A stretch of DNA of 64,000 bases from Meandrina meandrites (lineage: Eukaryota; Cnidaria; Anthozoa; Scleractinia; Meandrinidae). The DNA lies in contig OY855916.1 in assembly GCA_963693305.1 (NCBI GenBank), positions 11,574,092 to 11,638,091 of the forward strand, written 5' to 3'. A program made the position numbers and the translations under genes. Position 1 is the stretch's first letter. Each line of letters begins with the position of its first letter. The notes beneath the pieces are model-generated. The model had not been told where the DNA came from, made no database searches, and saw only the letters and a list, made by a program, of their open reading frames with translations. Below are positions 1-9,120 of the stretch, in pieces.

Positions 1-1590
1 GTTACGCACATTCCATTCTCGTTTGCCTACATAGTGTTCTGACTAGCATTATGACAGCAGAACACAAAAGTATGTCCGCCGCGCGTACATGTGTCTAGTG
101 CTGAGTAATTGAGCTTCATCAGAAACTCATAACAGGTTCTGGCTTTATGCATTATTGTATTGCACAGCGATTTAGTTGGCATAGATTAGAGGTGTAGAGG
201 AACGGTCAAAATGTCAAGCTTCAACAGTGTAGCAAAGAAATATGGGTAGAAGTAATAAGCAGGTGCAAGGTGATCTAGGAACACTACCTGGAGTACATAC
301 TGCATATTTTTTGTAGCACAACCTAAGAAAAGCACGCGCTCTGATGGACACTGACTGCTTTCTTCTGGACGTTCGCGCGAAAATTTTCTAGTCGATAGAT
401 TTTTCTAAAATTTTTACTGAGGTCGGACAATGAGTTACTTGTGGCAGAAATACAAAAAACGTGGAGGTCACCGATTTTGTTTCAGAGATAAAGCATCTAG
501 AAAAGTACCCTGATTTTGAAAAATTGGCGCACGTAATTAAGCATGGTTTACAGGGTTTGTAGTTTAAAAATATCGATGATGAATAAACGGAAGCAAACAA
601 TCTTGGTCATATTTTGAAAAAGTGCATCTGTTGCGTAAATAATTCCTAGTGTTGCCATCCTTTTTGCCAAACTTAGCCCTGGAAGAGGCATTTGAACCAG
701 TCACACAGCAAACCGAAAAGATCAAAAAGCGGAATTCGAACGTACGTGGGACAAAAAATATCAAACTTTTAATCGATTTTCTTTCATTTTCTCACAAAAC
801 GTAGATAATCGTTAAAAAAAGTGATCTTTCTGAAGAAATATTAAGAAATATTATTCAGTTGATGCAAAATTTATCATGCTTAAAAGTGATCTGTTAAGAA
901 AAAAGTTGGGGTCACCGACCATTCCAAGAAAATATTGTTTTTTAGCGCTCAACAATACTCTTGTTTAGCTGTACGCGACTGTCGTGGGAGCACATTGTGT
1001 TTACGTTCGTTGAAGTAGTTAATGCTTTAATTCTCTTAAATTAGATTTCTTCCCTTTGTTATACGTTGTCATCGGTTGTTTACTTCGGGTAACGAGGGAA
1101 AAACGAGAGATTATCGATTAGTATTACACAGAGAAGAATACTGCAAATTAGATCGTGTGCGCAGTCACGTATGAGAAACCTCAGTGGAACTTGGTTTGTA
1201 TTTAAGGAATAGAAAACATGTACCGTCTTTCTATCGAGTTATAGAAACACGAGTGGAAGTTTGGGAGAACGAGAAATGCTGTTTGAAAACACCGCGACGA
1301 AAGAAACGAAAACAACTTGTTAACTTTGACTATCAAAATGTAAATTCTCTTTGCTCGCGCCATCATCACGTCACCAGCTCGTGCTAGTTCTGTGTTTCTA
1401 TCGAGTTATAGATACACGATTTTTAACCAATCAGCGCGCGTATTTTCCAGTTAGGACTGTTTACACGTCATAGTTTGCCGTGTATGAAGCACTAACCCAA
1501 ATTATTAGCGTTTAGCATTGTGTCTGTGCTTCGCACAAGACACATAAAGGTAGCGCGTGGCTTCTGGTTCCTTTTGAAACTCTTACGCTC
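1..1590. other. Left-edge stretch without a recognisable gene
   Basis: I see no supportable gene here. The bases around 85-140 (cgtacatgtgtctagtgctg and what follows) recur near 9058-9120, so this is probably another diverged copy of the spacer that separates the CTHRC1-like genes. Open frames such as the one at 1184-1387 are short, with no recognisable motif. No third exon for the collagen exon at 4102-4469 could be found in this stretch. Confidence 0.5.
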
Positions 1591-1599
1591 GTGCAGAAG

Positions 1600-2240
1600 C
1601 TTATGTGCAATGCATTTTTATGCTTCTGGGTTTGCGATGTGATCCTTCCTTGCGTTTTGGTCTAACGTGGAGTGCCAGGCTTCAAGAAAAAGACGCTCGT
1701 GGTAATTGGCCTCAAGTCCAACAACTTTTTCGTTTTCAAAATCCATGTGGTGATTGAAGAGGTGGGCATGGCCAGCAACTTTAGAGTTGTGGTCGAAACT
1801 TGATTATTTAACTGTGAGTCTTTCTGTGCTCCCCAATCCGAGTCTTTAATGGTCTTTCTATATGGTCATAGTATACAAAACTGCACTAGGTGCAAATGAT
1901 TTTGTATACTATGCCTGATTTTTCACAGTAAGAATCATCTTGCTCTTTTGGACGCGGAAACAGGCTGTTGATGGTTACTTGTGGTTTATTTGTTGTTGTT
2001 TCAAAACGCGACCAATTCTTTCAAAAACGACCTGCACATGAGGAAGCACTACAAATCCATTGAAATTGATATCGGCGGGATTTCTGGTTAACGCGCTCTC
2101 GCAGTTGTTCATAAGAGACAAGGGATGGCTTCTTTCACGTAGTACCGCTTTGACTCGTTGCTTTTCTTTTGGTCTTCCTTCGTTTGTTGATGGGATGTTT
2201 TTGCTCTTAGTAGCAACGTACTGACCACGGATCTTTTCAA
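1600..2240 (-). pseudogene. Penelope-like element remnant, 3' (GIY-YIG side) half
   Basis: Minus-strand translation resembles the C-terminal part of Penelope-like retroelement proteins: a basic stretch with NIPSTNEG and KQRVKAVL near 2215-2150, then GFVVLPHVQVVFERIGRVLK near 2060-2000. Beyond a stop at 1975 comes the tail of a GIY-YIG-type endonuclease region (DFENEKVV, ANYHERLFLEAW; about 1760-1660). Stops and frame changes show it is dead. It meets a plus-strand fragment of the same element type at about 2240, so the two halves are arranged head-to-head. Family assignment rests on remembered motif patterns. Confidence 0.55.
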
Positions 2241-2242
2241 TT

Positions 2243-2402
2243 AACCCAAACATACAGTTCACTTTAGAACTAGAAATCTCCAATGGACAAGGCTTACCTT
2301 TCCTAGACACCATCGCAAGTAGACGTGGCACAGAAATTCAAGCGGATGTTTACAGAAAACCAACTCACACTGACCGATATCTCGATTTCCTTTCGTGTCA
2401 CC
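2243..2402 (+). pseudogene. Penelope-like element remnant, RT-side fragment in inverted orientation
   Basis: Plus-strand reading gives ISNGQGLPFLDTIASRRG followed by ADVYRKPTHTDRYLDF, the conserved block just downstream of the reverse transcriptase active site in Penelope-like and related elements (pattern: LPFLD..., VYRKPTHTD.YL). The frame stops at about 2405. It is immediately adjacent to, but opposite in orientation from, the downstream half of the same protein on the minus strand. Confidence 0.6.
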
Positions 2403-2412
2403 CTTTGTAACA

Positions 2413-2483
2413 GGCACAAAGGATCTTGTATACAACACATGTCTGAAAGACAGAAATGTGTTGTATACAAGATCGCTTGTGCC
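2413..2483. repeat. Inverted repeat (27-bp arms, hairpin)
   Basis: The arm starting ggcacaaaggatcttgtata at 2413 is nearly reverse-complemented at 2457-2483, separated by a loop of about 17 nt. One mismatch lies in the arms (aagg versus agcg). It directly follows the Penelope fragment. A related short core (gtatacaaaactgcac / tttgtatactatg) occurs at 1871-1912. Confidence 0.7.
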
Positions 2484-3023
2484 TATTAGAGTGCTGTGTA
2501 TGTTGGAGAGACGTGGCCCCTTTTCCAGACAAGAAAGAACATATGAACAAAGTCAGACTAACCAAGGAGGACCTTCAAAAAGGAAACACTCTGTCAGCGG
2601 AGAAATGGATGGGTAAAGAAGATGGGGCTTGGCACGCCACGCTATGGAATGTCAGAGTGTGGTTAGCTGGTAGAACGCTAAGATTGTGGCCATGGAGAGA
2701 GGATCAAGACAGAGAACAGTTCTCGAGGGAATTGCATCATTACAGAAAAAAAACACCGTGGAATGAAAGTGAGCAACAATTTCGACCACCAGGACATGGA
2801 TACCAGTTCTAAATAACCTTTTTGATCGCGAGAAAATCCACAGTAGACAGTGAACTGTAGCATTCGTATCCCGGCGTGGCCAATCGATGAAAATCGAAGA
2901 TCGAAGATTAATCGATCAATCGATATCAATCGATAATTGTTAGTAAATTACATAAATTGGCATCGATTGTTATCGATTGTCAGGGGATCCTCAGGATATC
3001 CCAATATAGATTTACGCAATCCT
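2484..3023. other. Intergenic stretch, no gene recognised
   Basis: An open frame at 2456-2812 (+) has no recognisable domain and overlaps an antisense frame at 2678-2929, so I do not call it. Bases 2890-2980 contain several atcgat/atcgatt repeats in both orientations, a low-complexity foldback patch. Confidence 0.4.
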
Positions 3024-3166
3024 TAGCCTGTTCCAGGTTCTCGGTCAGTGGGGCATGCGCGAGCGAAGCGAACGAAGAAAAATGAAGGGGAATGGGGGAG
3101 AGAAAAAAGGTGTCCCCACTCTTTTTCGCTCCGCTCGCCCCACTGACCGAAAGCCTGGAACACGCT
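3024..3166. repeat. Short foldback/MITE-like repeat
   Basis: The left end agcctgttccagg...cggtcagtgggg is reverse-complemented at the right end (ccccactgaccg...cctggaacacgct). That gives imperfect terminal inverted repeats of about 28 bp around a roughly 85-bp interior with gcgagcgaagcgaacg. Its form matches very short non-autonomous DNA elements I associate with cnidarian genomes. No target duplication is obvious. Confidence 0.6.
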
Positions 3167-4101
3167 ACACAATCCTCAAACGACCGATCGCGAGCGGGAT
3201 ATTTCCATTTACAGCTTTAAGTCAAATGCGTATTCAACAGATACTCGCGCGGCTGTAAAAGATGTTTGAAGACTGGGCTGATTATTAAATGGGTAATCAA
3301 AGGGTACCATGCTTACGAGCGTTCAATGAAGAAGTTGGTGAGGCTTTAGTGGCAAGAAGAAAGAGGAGAGAGCGTGAAAATGCATTAAAGTTGTAAATCA
3401 GCGTGGCCAATTAGGTCATAGATTTAGTTAGATTCAGATTTTTATTAGATTTTTATTATTTCACACTATTTACAGACATATTTTACTATCACACACTATT
3501 ACAGAAAATTCATTAATTAAAATAAGGAAAATATAATAATAGTAAAGCCAAGACAAAATGTGCTCAGTGACCAAAGAAGCATATGCTATCGTTAGTGTTA
3601 GATTTTGTTAGTATTTTGTAGATTCCTATGTTTCTCTTACGGTGAAATGCAGATCTGTAAAAATGATCGTATGTATTCCTGATATGTCTCAGACTGCATT
3701 TTTCCCGCGCATTTTGCCCTGACCTGCTTCAGTGTACTGTGCGGTCACCAAGCAAACCAACGATCCGCCATATTGACATTTTAAATTTTACATCAAACCT
3801 GAAGGAGACCAGTAAAACTGGTCGAAACTCCGATTTAAAACTAATTTAAACCTCGGAAAATCCCGCAAAACAGACAACTTTTAATTTTTAAAAAACTATC
3901 TCCTCTCAAACATCCCCAAAAAACTCACCCAAAAATTCACAAAACACCGCAAAACATAGATTCGTGTAATAAGCAAAGAGGTTTTGGATTGCTTAAAACG
4001 CGAACGAGATTTTTGCATTAAACCCAAGTTAAGCGGCGGTAAAACGGCCTTCAGGTCTACTCCCGCCAAAACCATTCCTATTAAGAACATTTTTCTCTTA
4101 C
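3167..4101. other. Stretch without a recognised gene
   Basis: AT-rich sequence with no coding signal I can support. It lies downstream of the collagen exon at 4102-4469 on the same (minus) strand, where intron 2 and exon 3 of that copy would be expected. No CTHRC1 C-terminal exon is present, so this copy appears to have lost it, or exon 3 lies beyond the window. Confidence 0.5.
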
Positions 4102-4469
4102 CTTGATCTTTCCGTTATCTTTGTCGTCATTTAGGTTTTTCCACACACATTGTTTCCAGTTGGTCTGTGGCACTGCACTAGAAGGACTTGTCACGCTTTC
4201 TCCTTTCTCACCCTTGTCGCCTTTTATTCCTTGATCTCCCACAAGTCCCCGCGCTCCTTTTATTCCCATCATTCCTGGCGGTCCATTCTTCCCACGAGGC
4301 CCCTCATAACCTCTCTCTCCCTTTGGTCCCAGCATTCCCTGCGATCCCTTGTCCCCAGTCTGTCCTTTAACTCCATCTCCGGTGATCCTTGCGGCCCTGG
4401 AATACCAGGCATTCCCGGCATGCCATTTGATCCTGGAATACCTGGAAATCCATGTGTAGATATGGATTT
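4102..4469 (-). pseudogene. CTHRC1-like copy A, exon 2 (collagen repeat), frameshifted
   Basis: Collagen-type exon of the tandem CTHRC1-like family: a run of Gly-X-Y triplets followed by TNWKQCVWKNLND, the signature that opens the CTHRC1 C-terminal domain. It is bounded by a ttctag acceptor and a gtaaga donor at the same places as in copies C, D and E. The exon is 368 bp instead of 372. Near 4377-4386 it lacks 4 bp present in copy D (cttccctgtg region), which throws the first nine or so triplets out of frame with the rest. No exon 3 lies downstream in the window. The nearest exon 1 (7961-8077) lies beyond a Penelope-like insertion. I read this as a dead relic. Confidence 0.8.
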
Positions 4470-4852
4470 CTAGAAAGGAAGAAAAAACTGCATTCACCGG
4501 AAGAAGAAACTGGGTAAACCTTAAAGTATCACGAAAACAATATGTGGGTTCTGACCTCACTCTCGAACAGTGCGAAAAATAATCTGAAGTGTATTCTTTA
4601 GTCTGCAACTGCTTTAGCAGTATCAGTTACTTGTAACTAGAGTCAACGAGTCTGTAGATTGTTTGATTTCTGTTGGATTTCTAGTAGGTAGGAAGAAAAA
4701 AAATGCATTCATAGCACAGAGTAAAACTTAAATTAATACGAAAATAAACTTCGGTAATTTTTCGACATTCTCTGTCTTTGTTATCTTTGAACGCACGATT
4801 TTGGAGTTAAAATATTTAAAATATTTGTATATCTTTGTATCACTGCTATAAA

Positions 4853-4878
4853 TTTTGCTGAAATCTCAGCCTCGTCAG
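4853..4878 (-). ncRNA. Degenerate hammerhead-ribozyme-like core at the 3' edge of a Penelope-like element
   Basis: On the minus strand CTGACGAG (4878-4871) matches the hammerhead CUGANGA core. It is followed at once by a perfect 5-bp hairpin, gctga-gatt-tcagc (4870-4857), as expected for stem II. The next bases are AAAA (4856-4853), where an active hammerhead has GAAA. Hammerhead motifs are an established feature of Penelope-like elements (in their terminal repeats), and this one sits just past the end of one. Stems I and III could not be defined with confidence, so this is at best a decayed motif. Confidence 0.3.
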
Positions 4879-4996
4879 GCATCTTCCGCCATCTTGGATT
4901 CTAGATGCCCCGGTACTCAGTGTATGATGTACCAAGTGTCTTGGATAGTCCACCGACTTCATGTAAGGCCTCACACAGAGTGCCACATCATATTTC

Positions 4997-6253
4997 TCAT
5001 TCGTCAAGCACTACTCTAGGAAGTTTTACATAATTCCACTCCTTCTTCGTGTTGATGAGGGATCCCTTTCCCACTCGGTTGATTCTCACGCTCTCTGCGA
5101 TTTGTCTTAACATGGCATCATTACCATACATCCCAGTCACGGACATTTTGAATTCTTGCCGTTCCTTCTCATGTTTTTCTACGCAATGTTTCCATAATGC
5201 TGATCTCTCGTATTGGTTCTCTAAACCCTCTGTGTGCTCTATGCCTCTTGTATAGGCATTTTTGGCTGTCTCACCAATGTACTTATCTCCGCACCCCTGG
5301 CATTCAATCTTGTACGTCACACCGTGTGCATTACATGGACCTTTCCCAGCTTGTTTACAGACCAGGCAGTCTTCTCTCCCACACCTTTGCCGTTTAAACG
5401 GATCGGACTTCTGCAGCACTTCCTTCAGTGTCGTACCTGTCTTTTCTACCACCTTTATCCTATAACTCTGGTTTCTGATTTCTCTCTGGTACTCCTTCTG
5501 CAGCTGCGATCCAGGTATCGCGGGCACGAATATAACCGCTTCGTTTCCACCTTCCTAATTGTACCAGTCCTCTCTCTTTCTAGATTTCTCTGTTTCTCTC
5601 TCGTCTCTCCTCCATCCTATTGGTCGATGTATTGGTCTCTCTCCTTTCAGTTCGGCCTCCTGCCTTGCTCTGTAAGCCTTGATAGCAGAGTCAACTACTT
5701 CGTACCTGAACTTCTTGTTGTATCCCGAATACTGCATTCGAAGAACCATCTTCTCTACTTTCTCCACTACATTCGCCCAGGGCAGAGGTGGACTGCAATT
5801 CAATAGTACACGCAGTACTCCTTGAGACAGCACTGTCCTCTTCACGCTTGCAGACATGGCGGATCTTGCGTTAACCAATGCTTTATGCGCTATTTCTTTC
5901 GTGTAGAATTCATACATTATCACAGACACCATCTGGTTTGATCCTTGAACCTCCTTCTCTCTCTGCTCGACCCAGACCTTCAAGTCTAAGATTGGCAACT
6001 TCTTGTCTGGATGCTTCGATGGGTAGTCGACCTCAAGCCTTATCGATGGATGGATATCATCTCCAACTTGCCTTATCAGTTCCATAGTCCTCTCGTCTGA
6101 AGCTCGTTTCTTGTCTTCTTCCACCTTTGTGGTGTCCATGATAATTTGTCCCTCCACGTATCTCAGTCCTGGTACAGTTGCTTTTGCAGTAACATTGATG
6201 TCATCTACATATCTCAGGTTCATTTTCTGTATAATTTCATTTCTCTGTCCCAC
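4997..6253 (-). pseudogene. Penelope-like RT (C-terminal half) and GIY-YIG endonuclease
   Basis: Reading from 6253, LRYVDDINV holds the RT catalytic YVDD motif (about 6210). A basic C-terminal RT segment follows, then an in-frame TAG at 5557-5555. The same frame continues into a GIY-YIG endonuclease: CGREDCLVCKQAGKG, then TYKIECQGC and DKYIGETAKNAYTRGIEH with the conserved Tyr, Arg and His positions, and a Cys-rich zinc-finger-like motif before it. Penelope proteins use this nuclease to nick target DNA. The internal stop and the frameshift with the upstream RT half make it a pseudogene. Confidence 0.8.
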
Positions 6254-6951
6254 CAGATCATGAATATCTGTGCCAACACTCCTGTCAATTTCAGGCCGAT
6301 TGGTCCGCCTTTCGTTTGTTTCTTGATCTCGTTGTTGAATGTGTATACATGGTTCTTCATGATCACTGATAACGCCACGTGTAGTGCTTCTCTGAGCATT
6401 AACCTCTTGGTATGTTCATCGGCTTGCTTTTTAGGCTGATTCCATGGTTTGAAAAGCTTCTCCTTCTTCTCTTCCGTACCACTTGACGTTATTGTTGGTT
6501 TCCTCCCGCGTCTGGATCTCCTTGTGGGACATACATCGGCTATATTTGATCTCTGAAGTACTTCCGGTTCGCTGTTGATCGCCAGGTAAAGCCCAACTTC
6601 TTCGTAGTCTACTCCCTCCACCTGAACTTCACTCTCAAAGAAGATATCGCAAACATTTTCAATCATAAAGTCTATGTCCAGACTCGGATAGAGTGCCTTC
6701 ACGTCCGCAGATCCCACCACTAGATCGTTGTCAACCTGCACACTATTCACCTTCTTCATCTCAGCTATCACCTCTTCTGTACTAACACACACGGCACTGT
6801 CTTCCTTTGATTTCCACAACTCTGTTAGTATCATACTAATTATGTGTGATAATCTGTTGCTATAGCTCGCTGCTGCACCACATACGGGTCTAACGGGGGG
6901 GGGGGGCCTCTGTATCATCCTGACATGGTTTGTGGTCTTTTCGCAACCCAT
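6220..6951 (-). pseudogene. Penelope-like RT, N-terminal half
   Basis: Contains a proline run then RPVCGAAASYSNRLSHII (an RT motif preceding the catalytic core), ADVKALYPSLDIDFMIE (motif A with its catalytic Asp) and GGPIGLKLTGVLAQIFMIWW (motif B). Motif C (YVDD) lies about 10 codons downstream in a different frame, so a frameshift separates the two halves within 6220-6253. The proline run is coded by a G/C homopolymer at 6896-6906, another likely indel site. A further fragment at 7112-7009 (DVTEEEYTKLQQVINA) may be the remaining 5' part. Confidence 0.75.
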
Positions 6952-7112
6952 ATAGGGGGGAATCGGGCTGTCTGTACCTACATGTTGTTTTTAATCCTTG
7001 TTTGTTCATTATTTCCAGTACCAGCAGTCATGAACCCATGACACGGCGTGGGCGTTGATTACTTGTTGTAGTTTGGTGTACTCCTCCTCAGTAACATCAA
7101 CATCTCCATCTC

Positions 7113-7425
7113 CGTTTAAACGGCAAAGGTGTGGGAGAGAAGACTGCCTGGTCTGTAAACAAGCTGGGAAAGGTCCATGTAATGCACACGGTGTGACGTA
7201 CAAGATTGAATGCCAGGGATGCGGAGATAAGTACTTTGTTGAGACAGCCAAAAATGCCTATACAAGAGGCATAGAGCACACAGAGGGTTTAGAGAACCAA
7301 GACGAGAGATAAGCATTATGGAAACATTGCGTAGGAAAACATGAGAAGGAACGGCAAGAATTCAAAATGTCCGTGACTGGGGTGTATGGTAATGATGCCA
7401 TGTTAAGACAAATCGCAGAGAGCGT
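7113..7425 (+). pseudogene. Inverted second fragment of the Penelope GIY-YIG region
   Basis: Plus-strand copy of the endonuclease region found at 5079-5395 on the minus strand: RQRCGREDCLVCKQAGKGPC, YKIECQGCGDKYFVETAKNA and so on. It has a stop after QDER and differs at a few positions (for example the IGE of the YIGET motif is now FVE, which would disable the active site). It begins exactly where the minus-strand RT homology ends and stops abruptly at about 7425, where host intron sequence resumes. Confidence 0.8.
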
Positions 7426-7960
7426 GAGTCCCCTACTGCTATAACAGTATCAGTTACCTGTAACGAGAGTCAACATGTCTGCTGATAAACTTCGATGTGC
7501 CCTTTTAGGTCTACTTTCACAAAACATCCTCTTAATTATGAAACAAAAGTTGTGTCCCGAAAACTTCAATAGTGAACATATTTGGTTAAATTTCTCCTTA
7601 TCCGGTCAAATATTTCCCACTAGTTTCTTCCATTATCACCAGCTGTTAGTTCGCGTGCGAGGCCAAGCACTCAATATAAGTAACAACACTGACATCTTTA
7701 AAGAATCAACAGATGTTGTTGAAAAATACGAGGTTCGAATGGCCAAAAGACCCCCCCCCCCCCCCCCACCATTCTCCATAATGGAGCAAAAAAGATACTA
7801 TCAATGTCCCCCTTTTACCCAATCCTCATTTTGTTAAACACCTCTTGATCTGCTACTGTTAACAATTCTGTAAAACGCAGCAATTGCTGAACTCAACATA
7901 AAAAAAAATCAGCCAATTGATTGTTATTACAAGAGTAACAATTTATATCGACTTCTGTAC

Positions 7961-8077
7961 CTCACATAAGTCTTTGGTAACTTCTGTGTTTTGTTGTTGA
8001 GGACTGGTAGTGGTTTCCAGTGAGTTTCCTGTTCTACAGAGAACCATTAAAGCAGCAACATACGCAAACTGCGCCAT
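7961..8077 (-). CDS. CTHRC1-like exon 1 (signal peptide), orphan or partner of exon 2 at 4102-4469
   Basis: 39 codons starting at ATG 8077-8075: MAQFAYVAALMVLC..., a hydrophobic signal peptide followed by a Thr/Gln-rich stretch (TTTSPQQQ) and KDLCE, then a GT donor (gtacag). It is homologous to the first exons of copies C, D and E in length, phase and sequence. The hydrophobic core is more divergent (VAALMVLCRTG). The next exon downstream on the minus strand is the frameshifted exon 2 at 4469, beyond the Penelope insertion, so an intact protein is unlikely. Because short intron motifs occur on both sides of the insertion, this could also be the remnant of a separate copy. Confidence 0.7.
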
Positions 8078-9120
8078 GTTTCCAGAGTTGAGACGATCAA
8101 CACTTAAAGCAGCAGTACTTCACGTCTGTGTAGTATGAGCTTCCTTCGTTACTGGTTCCGTGATGGTATGTACTTAGCTTTAAAGAAGCTTCATTTTATC
8201 CTATGGAATTAAATTTAAATGTCAATAAGGATAGATAAGATGTTAAGTTTAAAAGCAGTTTAAAAGCAGACAAAGAGATTATAATAAGAAGATAAGCAGC
8301 ACGTAGGAACAGATATAACAAAAATAAGATTATTTTGTTATTGATGCATTACCTCCCGGGGCTCGAGCATCTGCTTATTAGTGCAATAAAAGTTGGGCTG
8401 TGTAAATAAGGTTTTCCCGTTTCTTCTTACATTAGGTGGTTTTTTACCTGTAATGTCATTTCTTATGGTGTGAATAACGTAAGGCGTTCAGAAATGCTAT
8501 TGAGAATCAGATATTTTTTGTCAGTGATAGTGTAAGTATTCCCACTCGCGGGTACCAAGTTTGTTCAAACGAATATTACGGGTTCAAACCAGTTTGCGAA
8601 TTTTCATTTCGAATTATAGAATTTCTGAATCCATGTCGACAATAAGGCTTGATGAGGATTTGTGAACAGCCAAAGCGTCAAACAGATAATATATTAAGCA
8701 AGGGTCATAGGAAGTTATCTCACATACACAGATGTGAGTATGAGGTCTATTATTAGTGAGACGAACTCTAGGGAAAACAGATAACTGGCAGCGGAACTTG
8801 TACTCAATTAACAATGATTTTGTAATGTCTCTGTTTGTTTCAAAACGTGCATCATCAGATATATATTTTATGACTAAGATGAAAAGGAATGGATTCCTTG
8901 TTCAGAAATGTAATGAAAGCACCAGTCAATTTAATGCCACAGTGCTGTAGTAAAGTAACAACGTTGCCAGATATTCTATCTGATATAATTAACGAGTTGG
9001 CTAGATATATAATTAAAAGCACATGAACGCGAAAATAAAAATAGGTCCGCAAGGCGTACATGTGTCTAGTGCTGGTTTATTGAGCTTTATCAGAAGTCCA
9101 TAACTAGAAGTCTACATCTG
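8078..9120. other. Diverged intergenic spacer of the CTHRC1-like array
   Basis: Upstream region of the exon at 7961-8077. It contains GATA-type motifs (agataagatg near 8235, agataagcag near 8290). At about 8490-8600 a segment (attgagaatcagatattttt, then accaagtttgttcaaacgaa) is recognisably related to 16928-17050 and 51590-51710. This shows that even the leftmost part of the array derives from the same repeated unit. No gene is seen. Confidence 0.6.

Larger units (their letters stand above)
4850..7425 (-). mobile_element. Penelope-like retroelement (RT + GIY-YIG) with an inverted partial copy at its 5' end
   Basis: Minus-strand reverse transcriptase followed by a C-terminal GIY-YIG endonuclease, the arrangement that defines Penelope-like elements, occupies 7112-4997. 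A stretch of 3' non-coding sequence runs to about 4850. At 7113-7425 a second piece of the GIY-YIG region lies in the opposite orientation. The element sits between two related short host segments (gcagtatcagttacttgtaa at 4614 and a matching stretch at 7442), inside the first intron of the CTHRC1-like locus. It is frameshifted and carries a stop codon, so it is inactive. Confidence 0.8.

Noticed and set aside
2456..2812. 118-codon open frame (+)
   Set aside because: No recognisable domain, starts inside a hairpin repeat, and an antisense frame of similar length overlaps it.
4150..4473. Plus-strand frames over the collagen exons (also at 20082, 34900, 54286)
   Set aside because: Antisense shadows of Gly-X-Y coding, which is GC-biased and stop-poor on the opposite strand.
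5234..5806. 190-codon open frame on the plus strand
   Set aside because: Antisense of the conserved Penelope GIY-YIG/RT region; the minus strand carries the real motifs.
7748..7770. Poly-C tract (also 6896-6906 and 40868-40896)
   Set aside because: Simple homopolymers prone to length error; no function inferred beyond possible frameshift sites.
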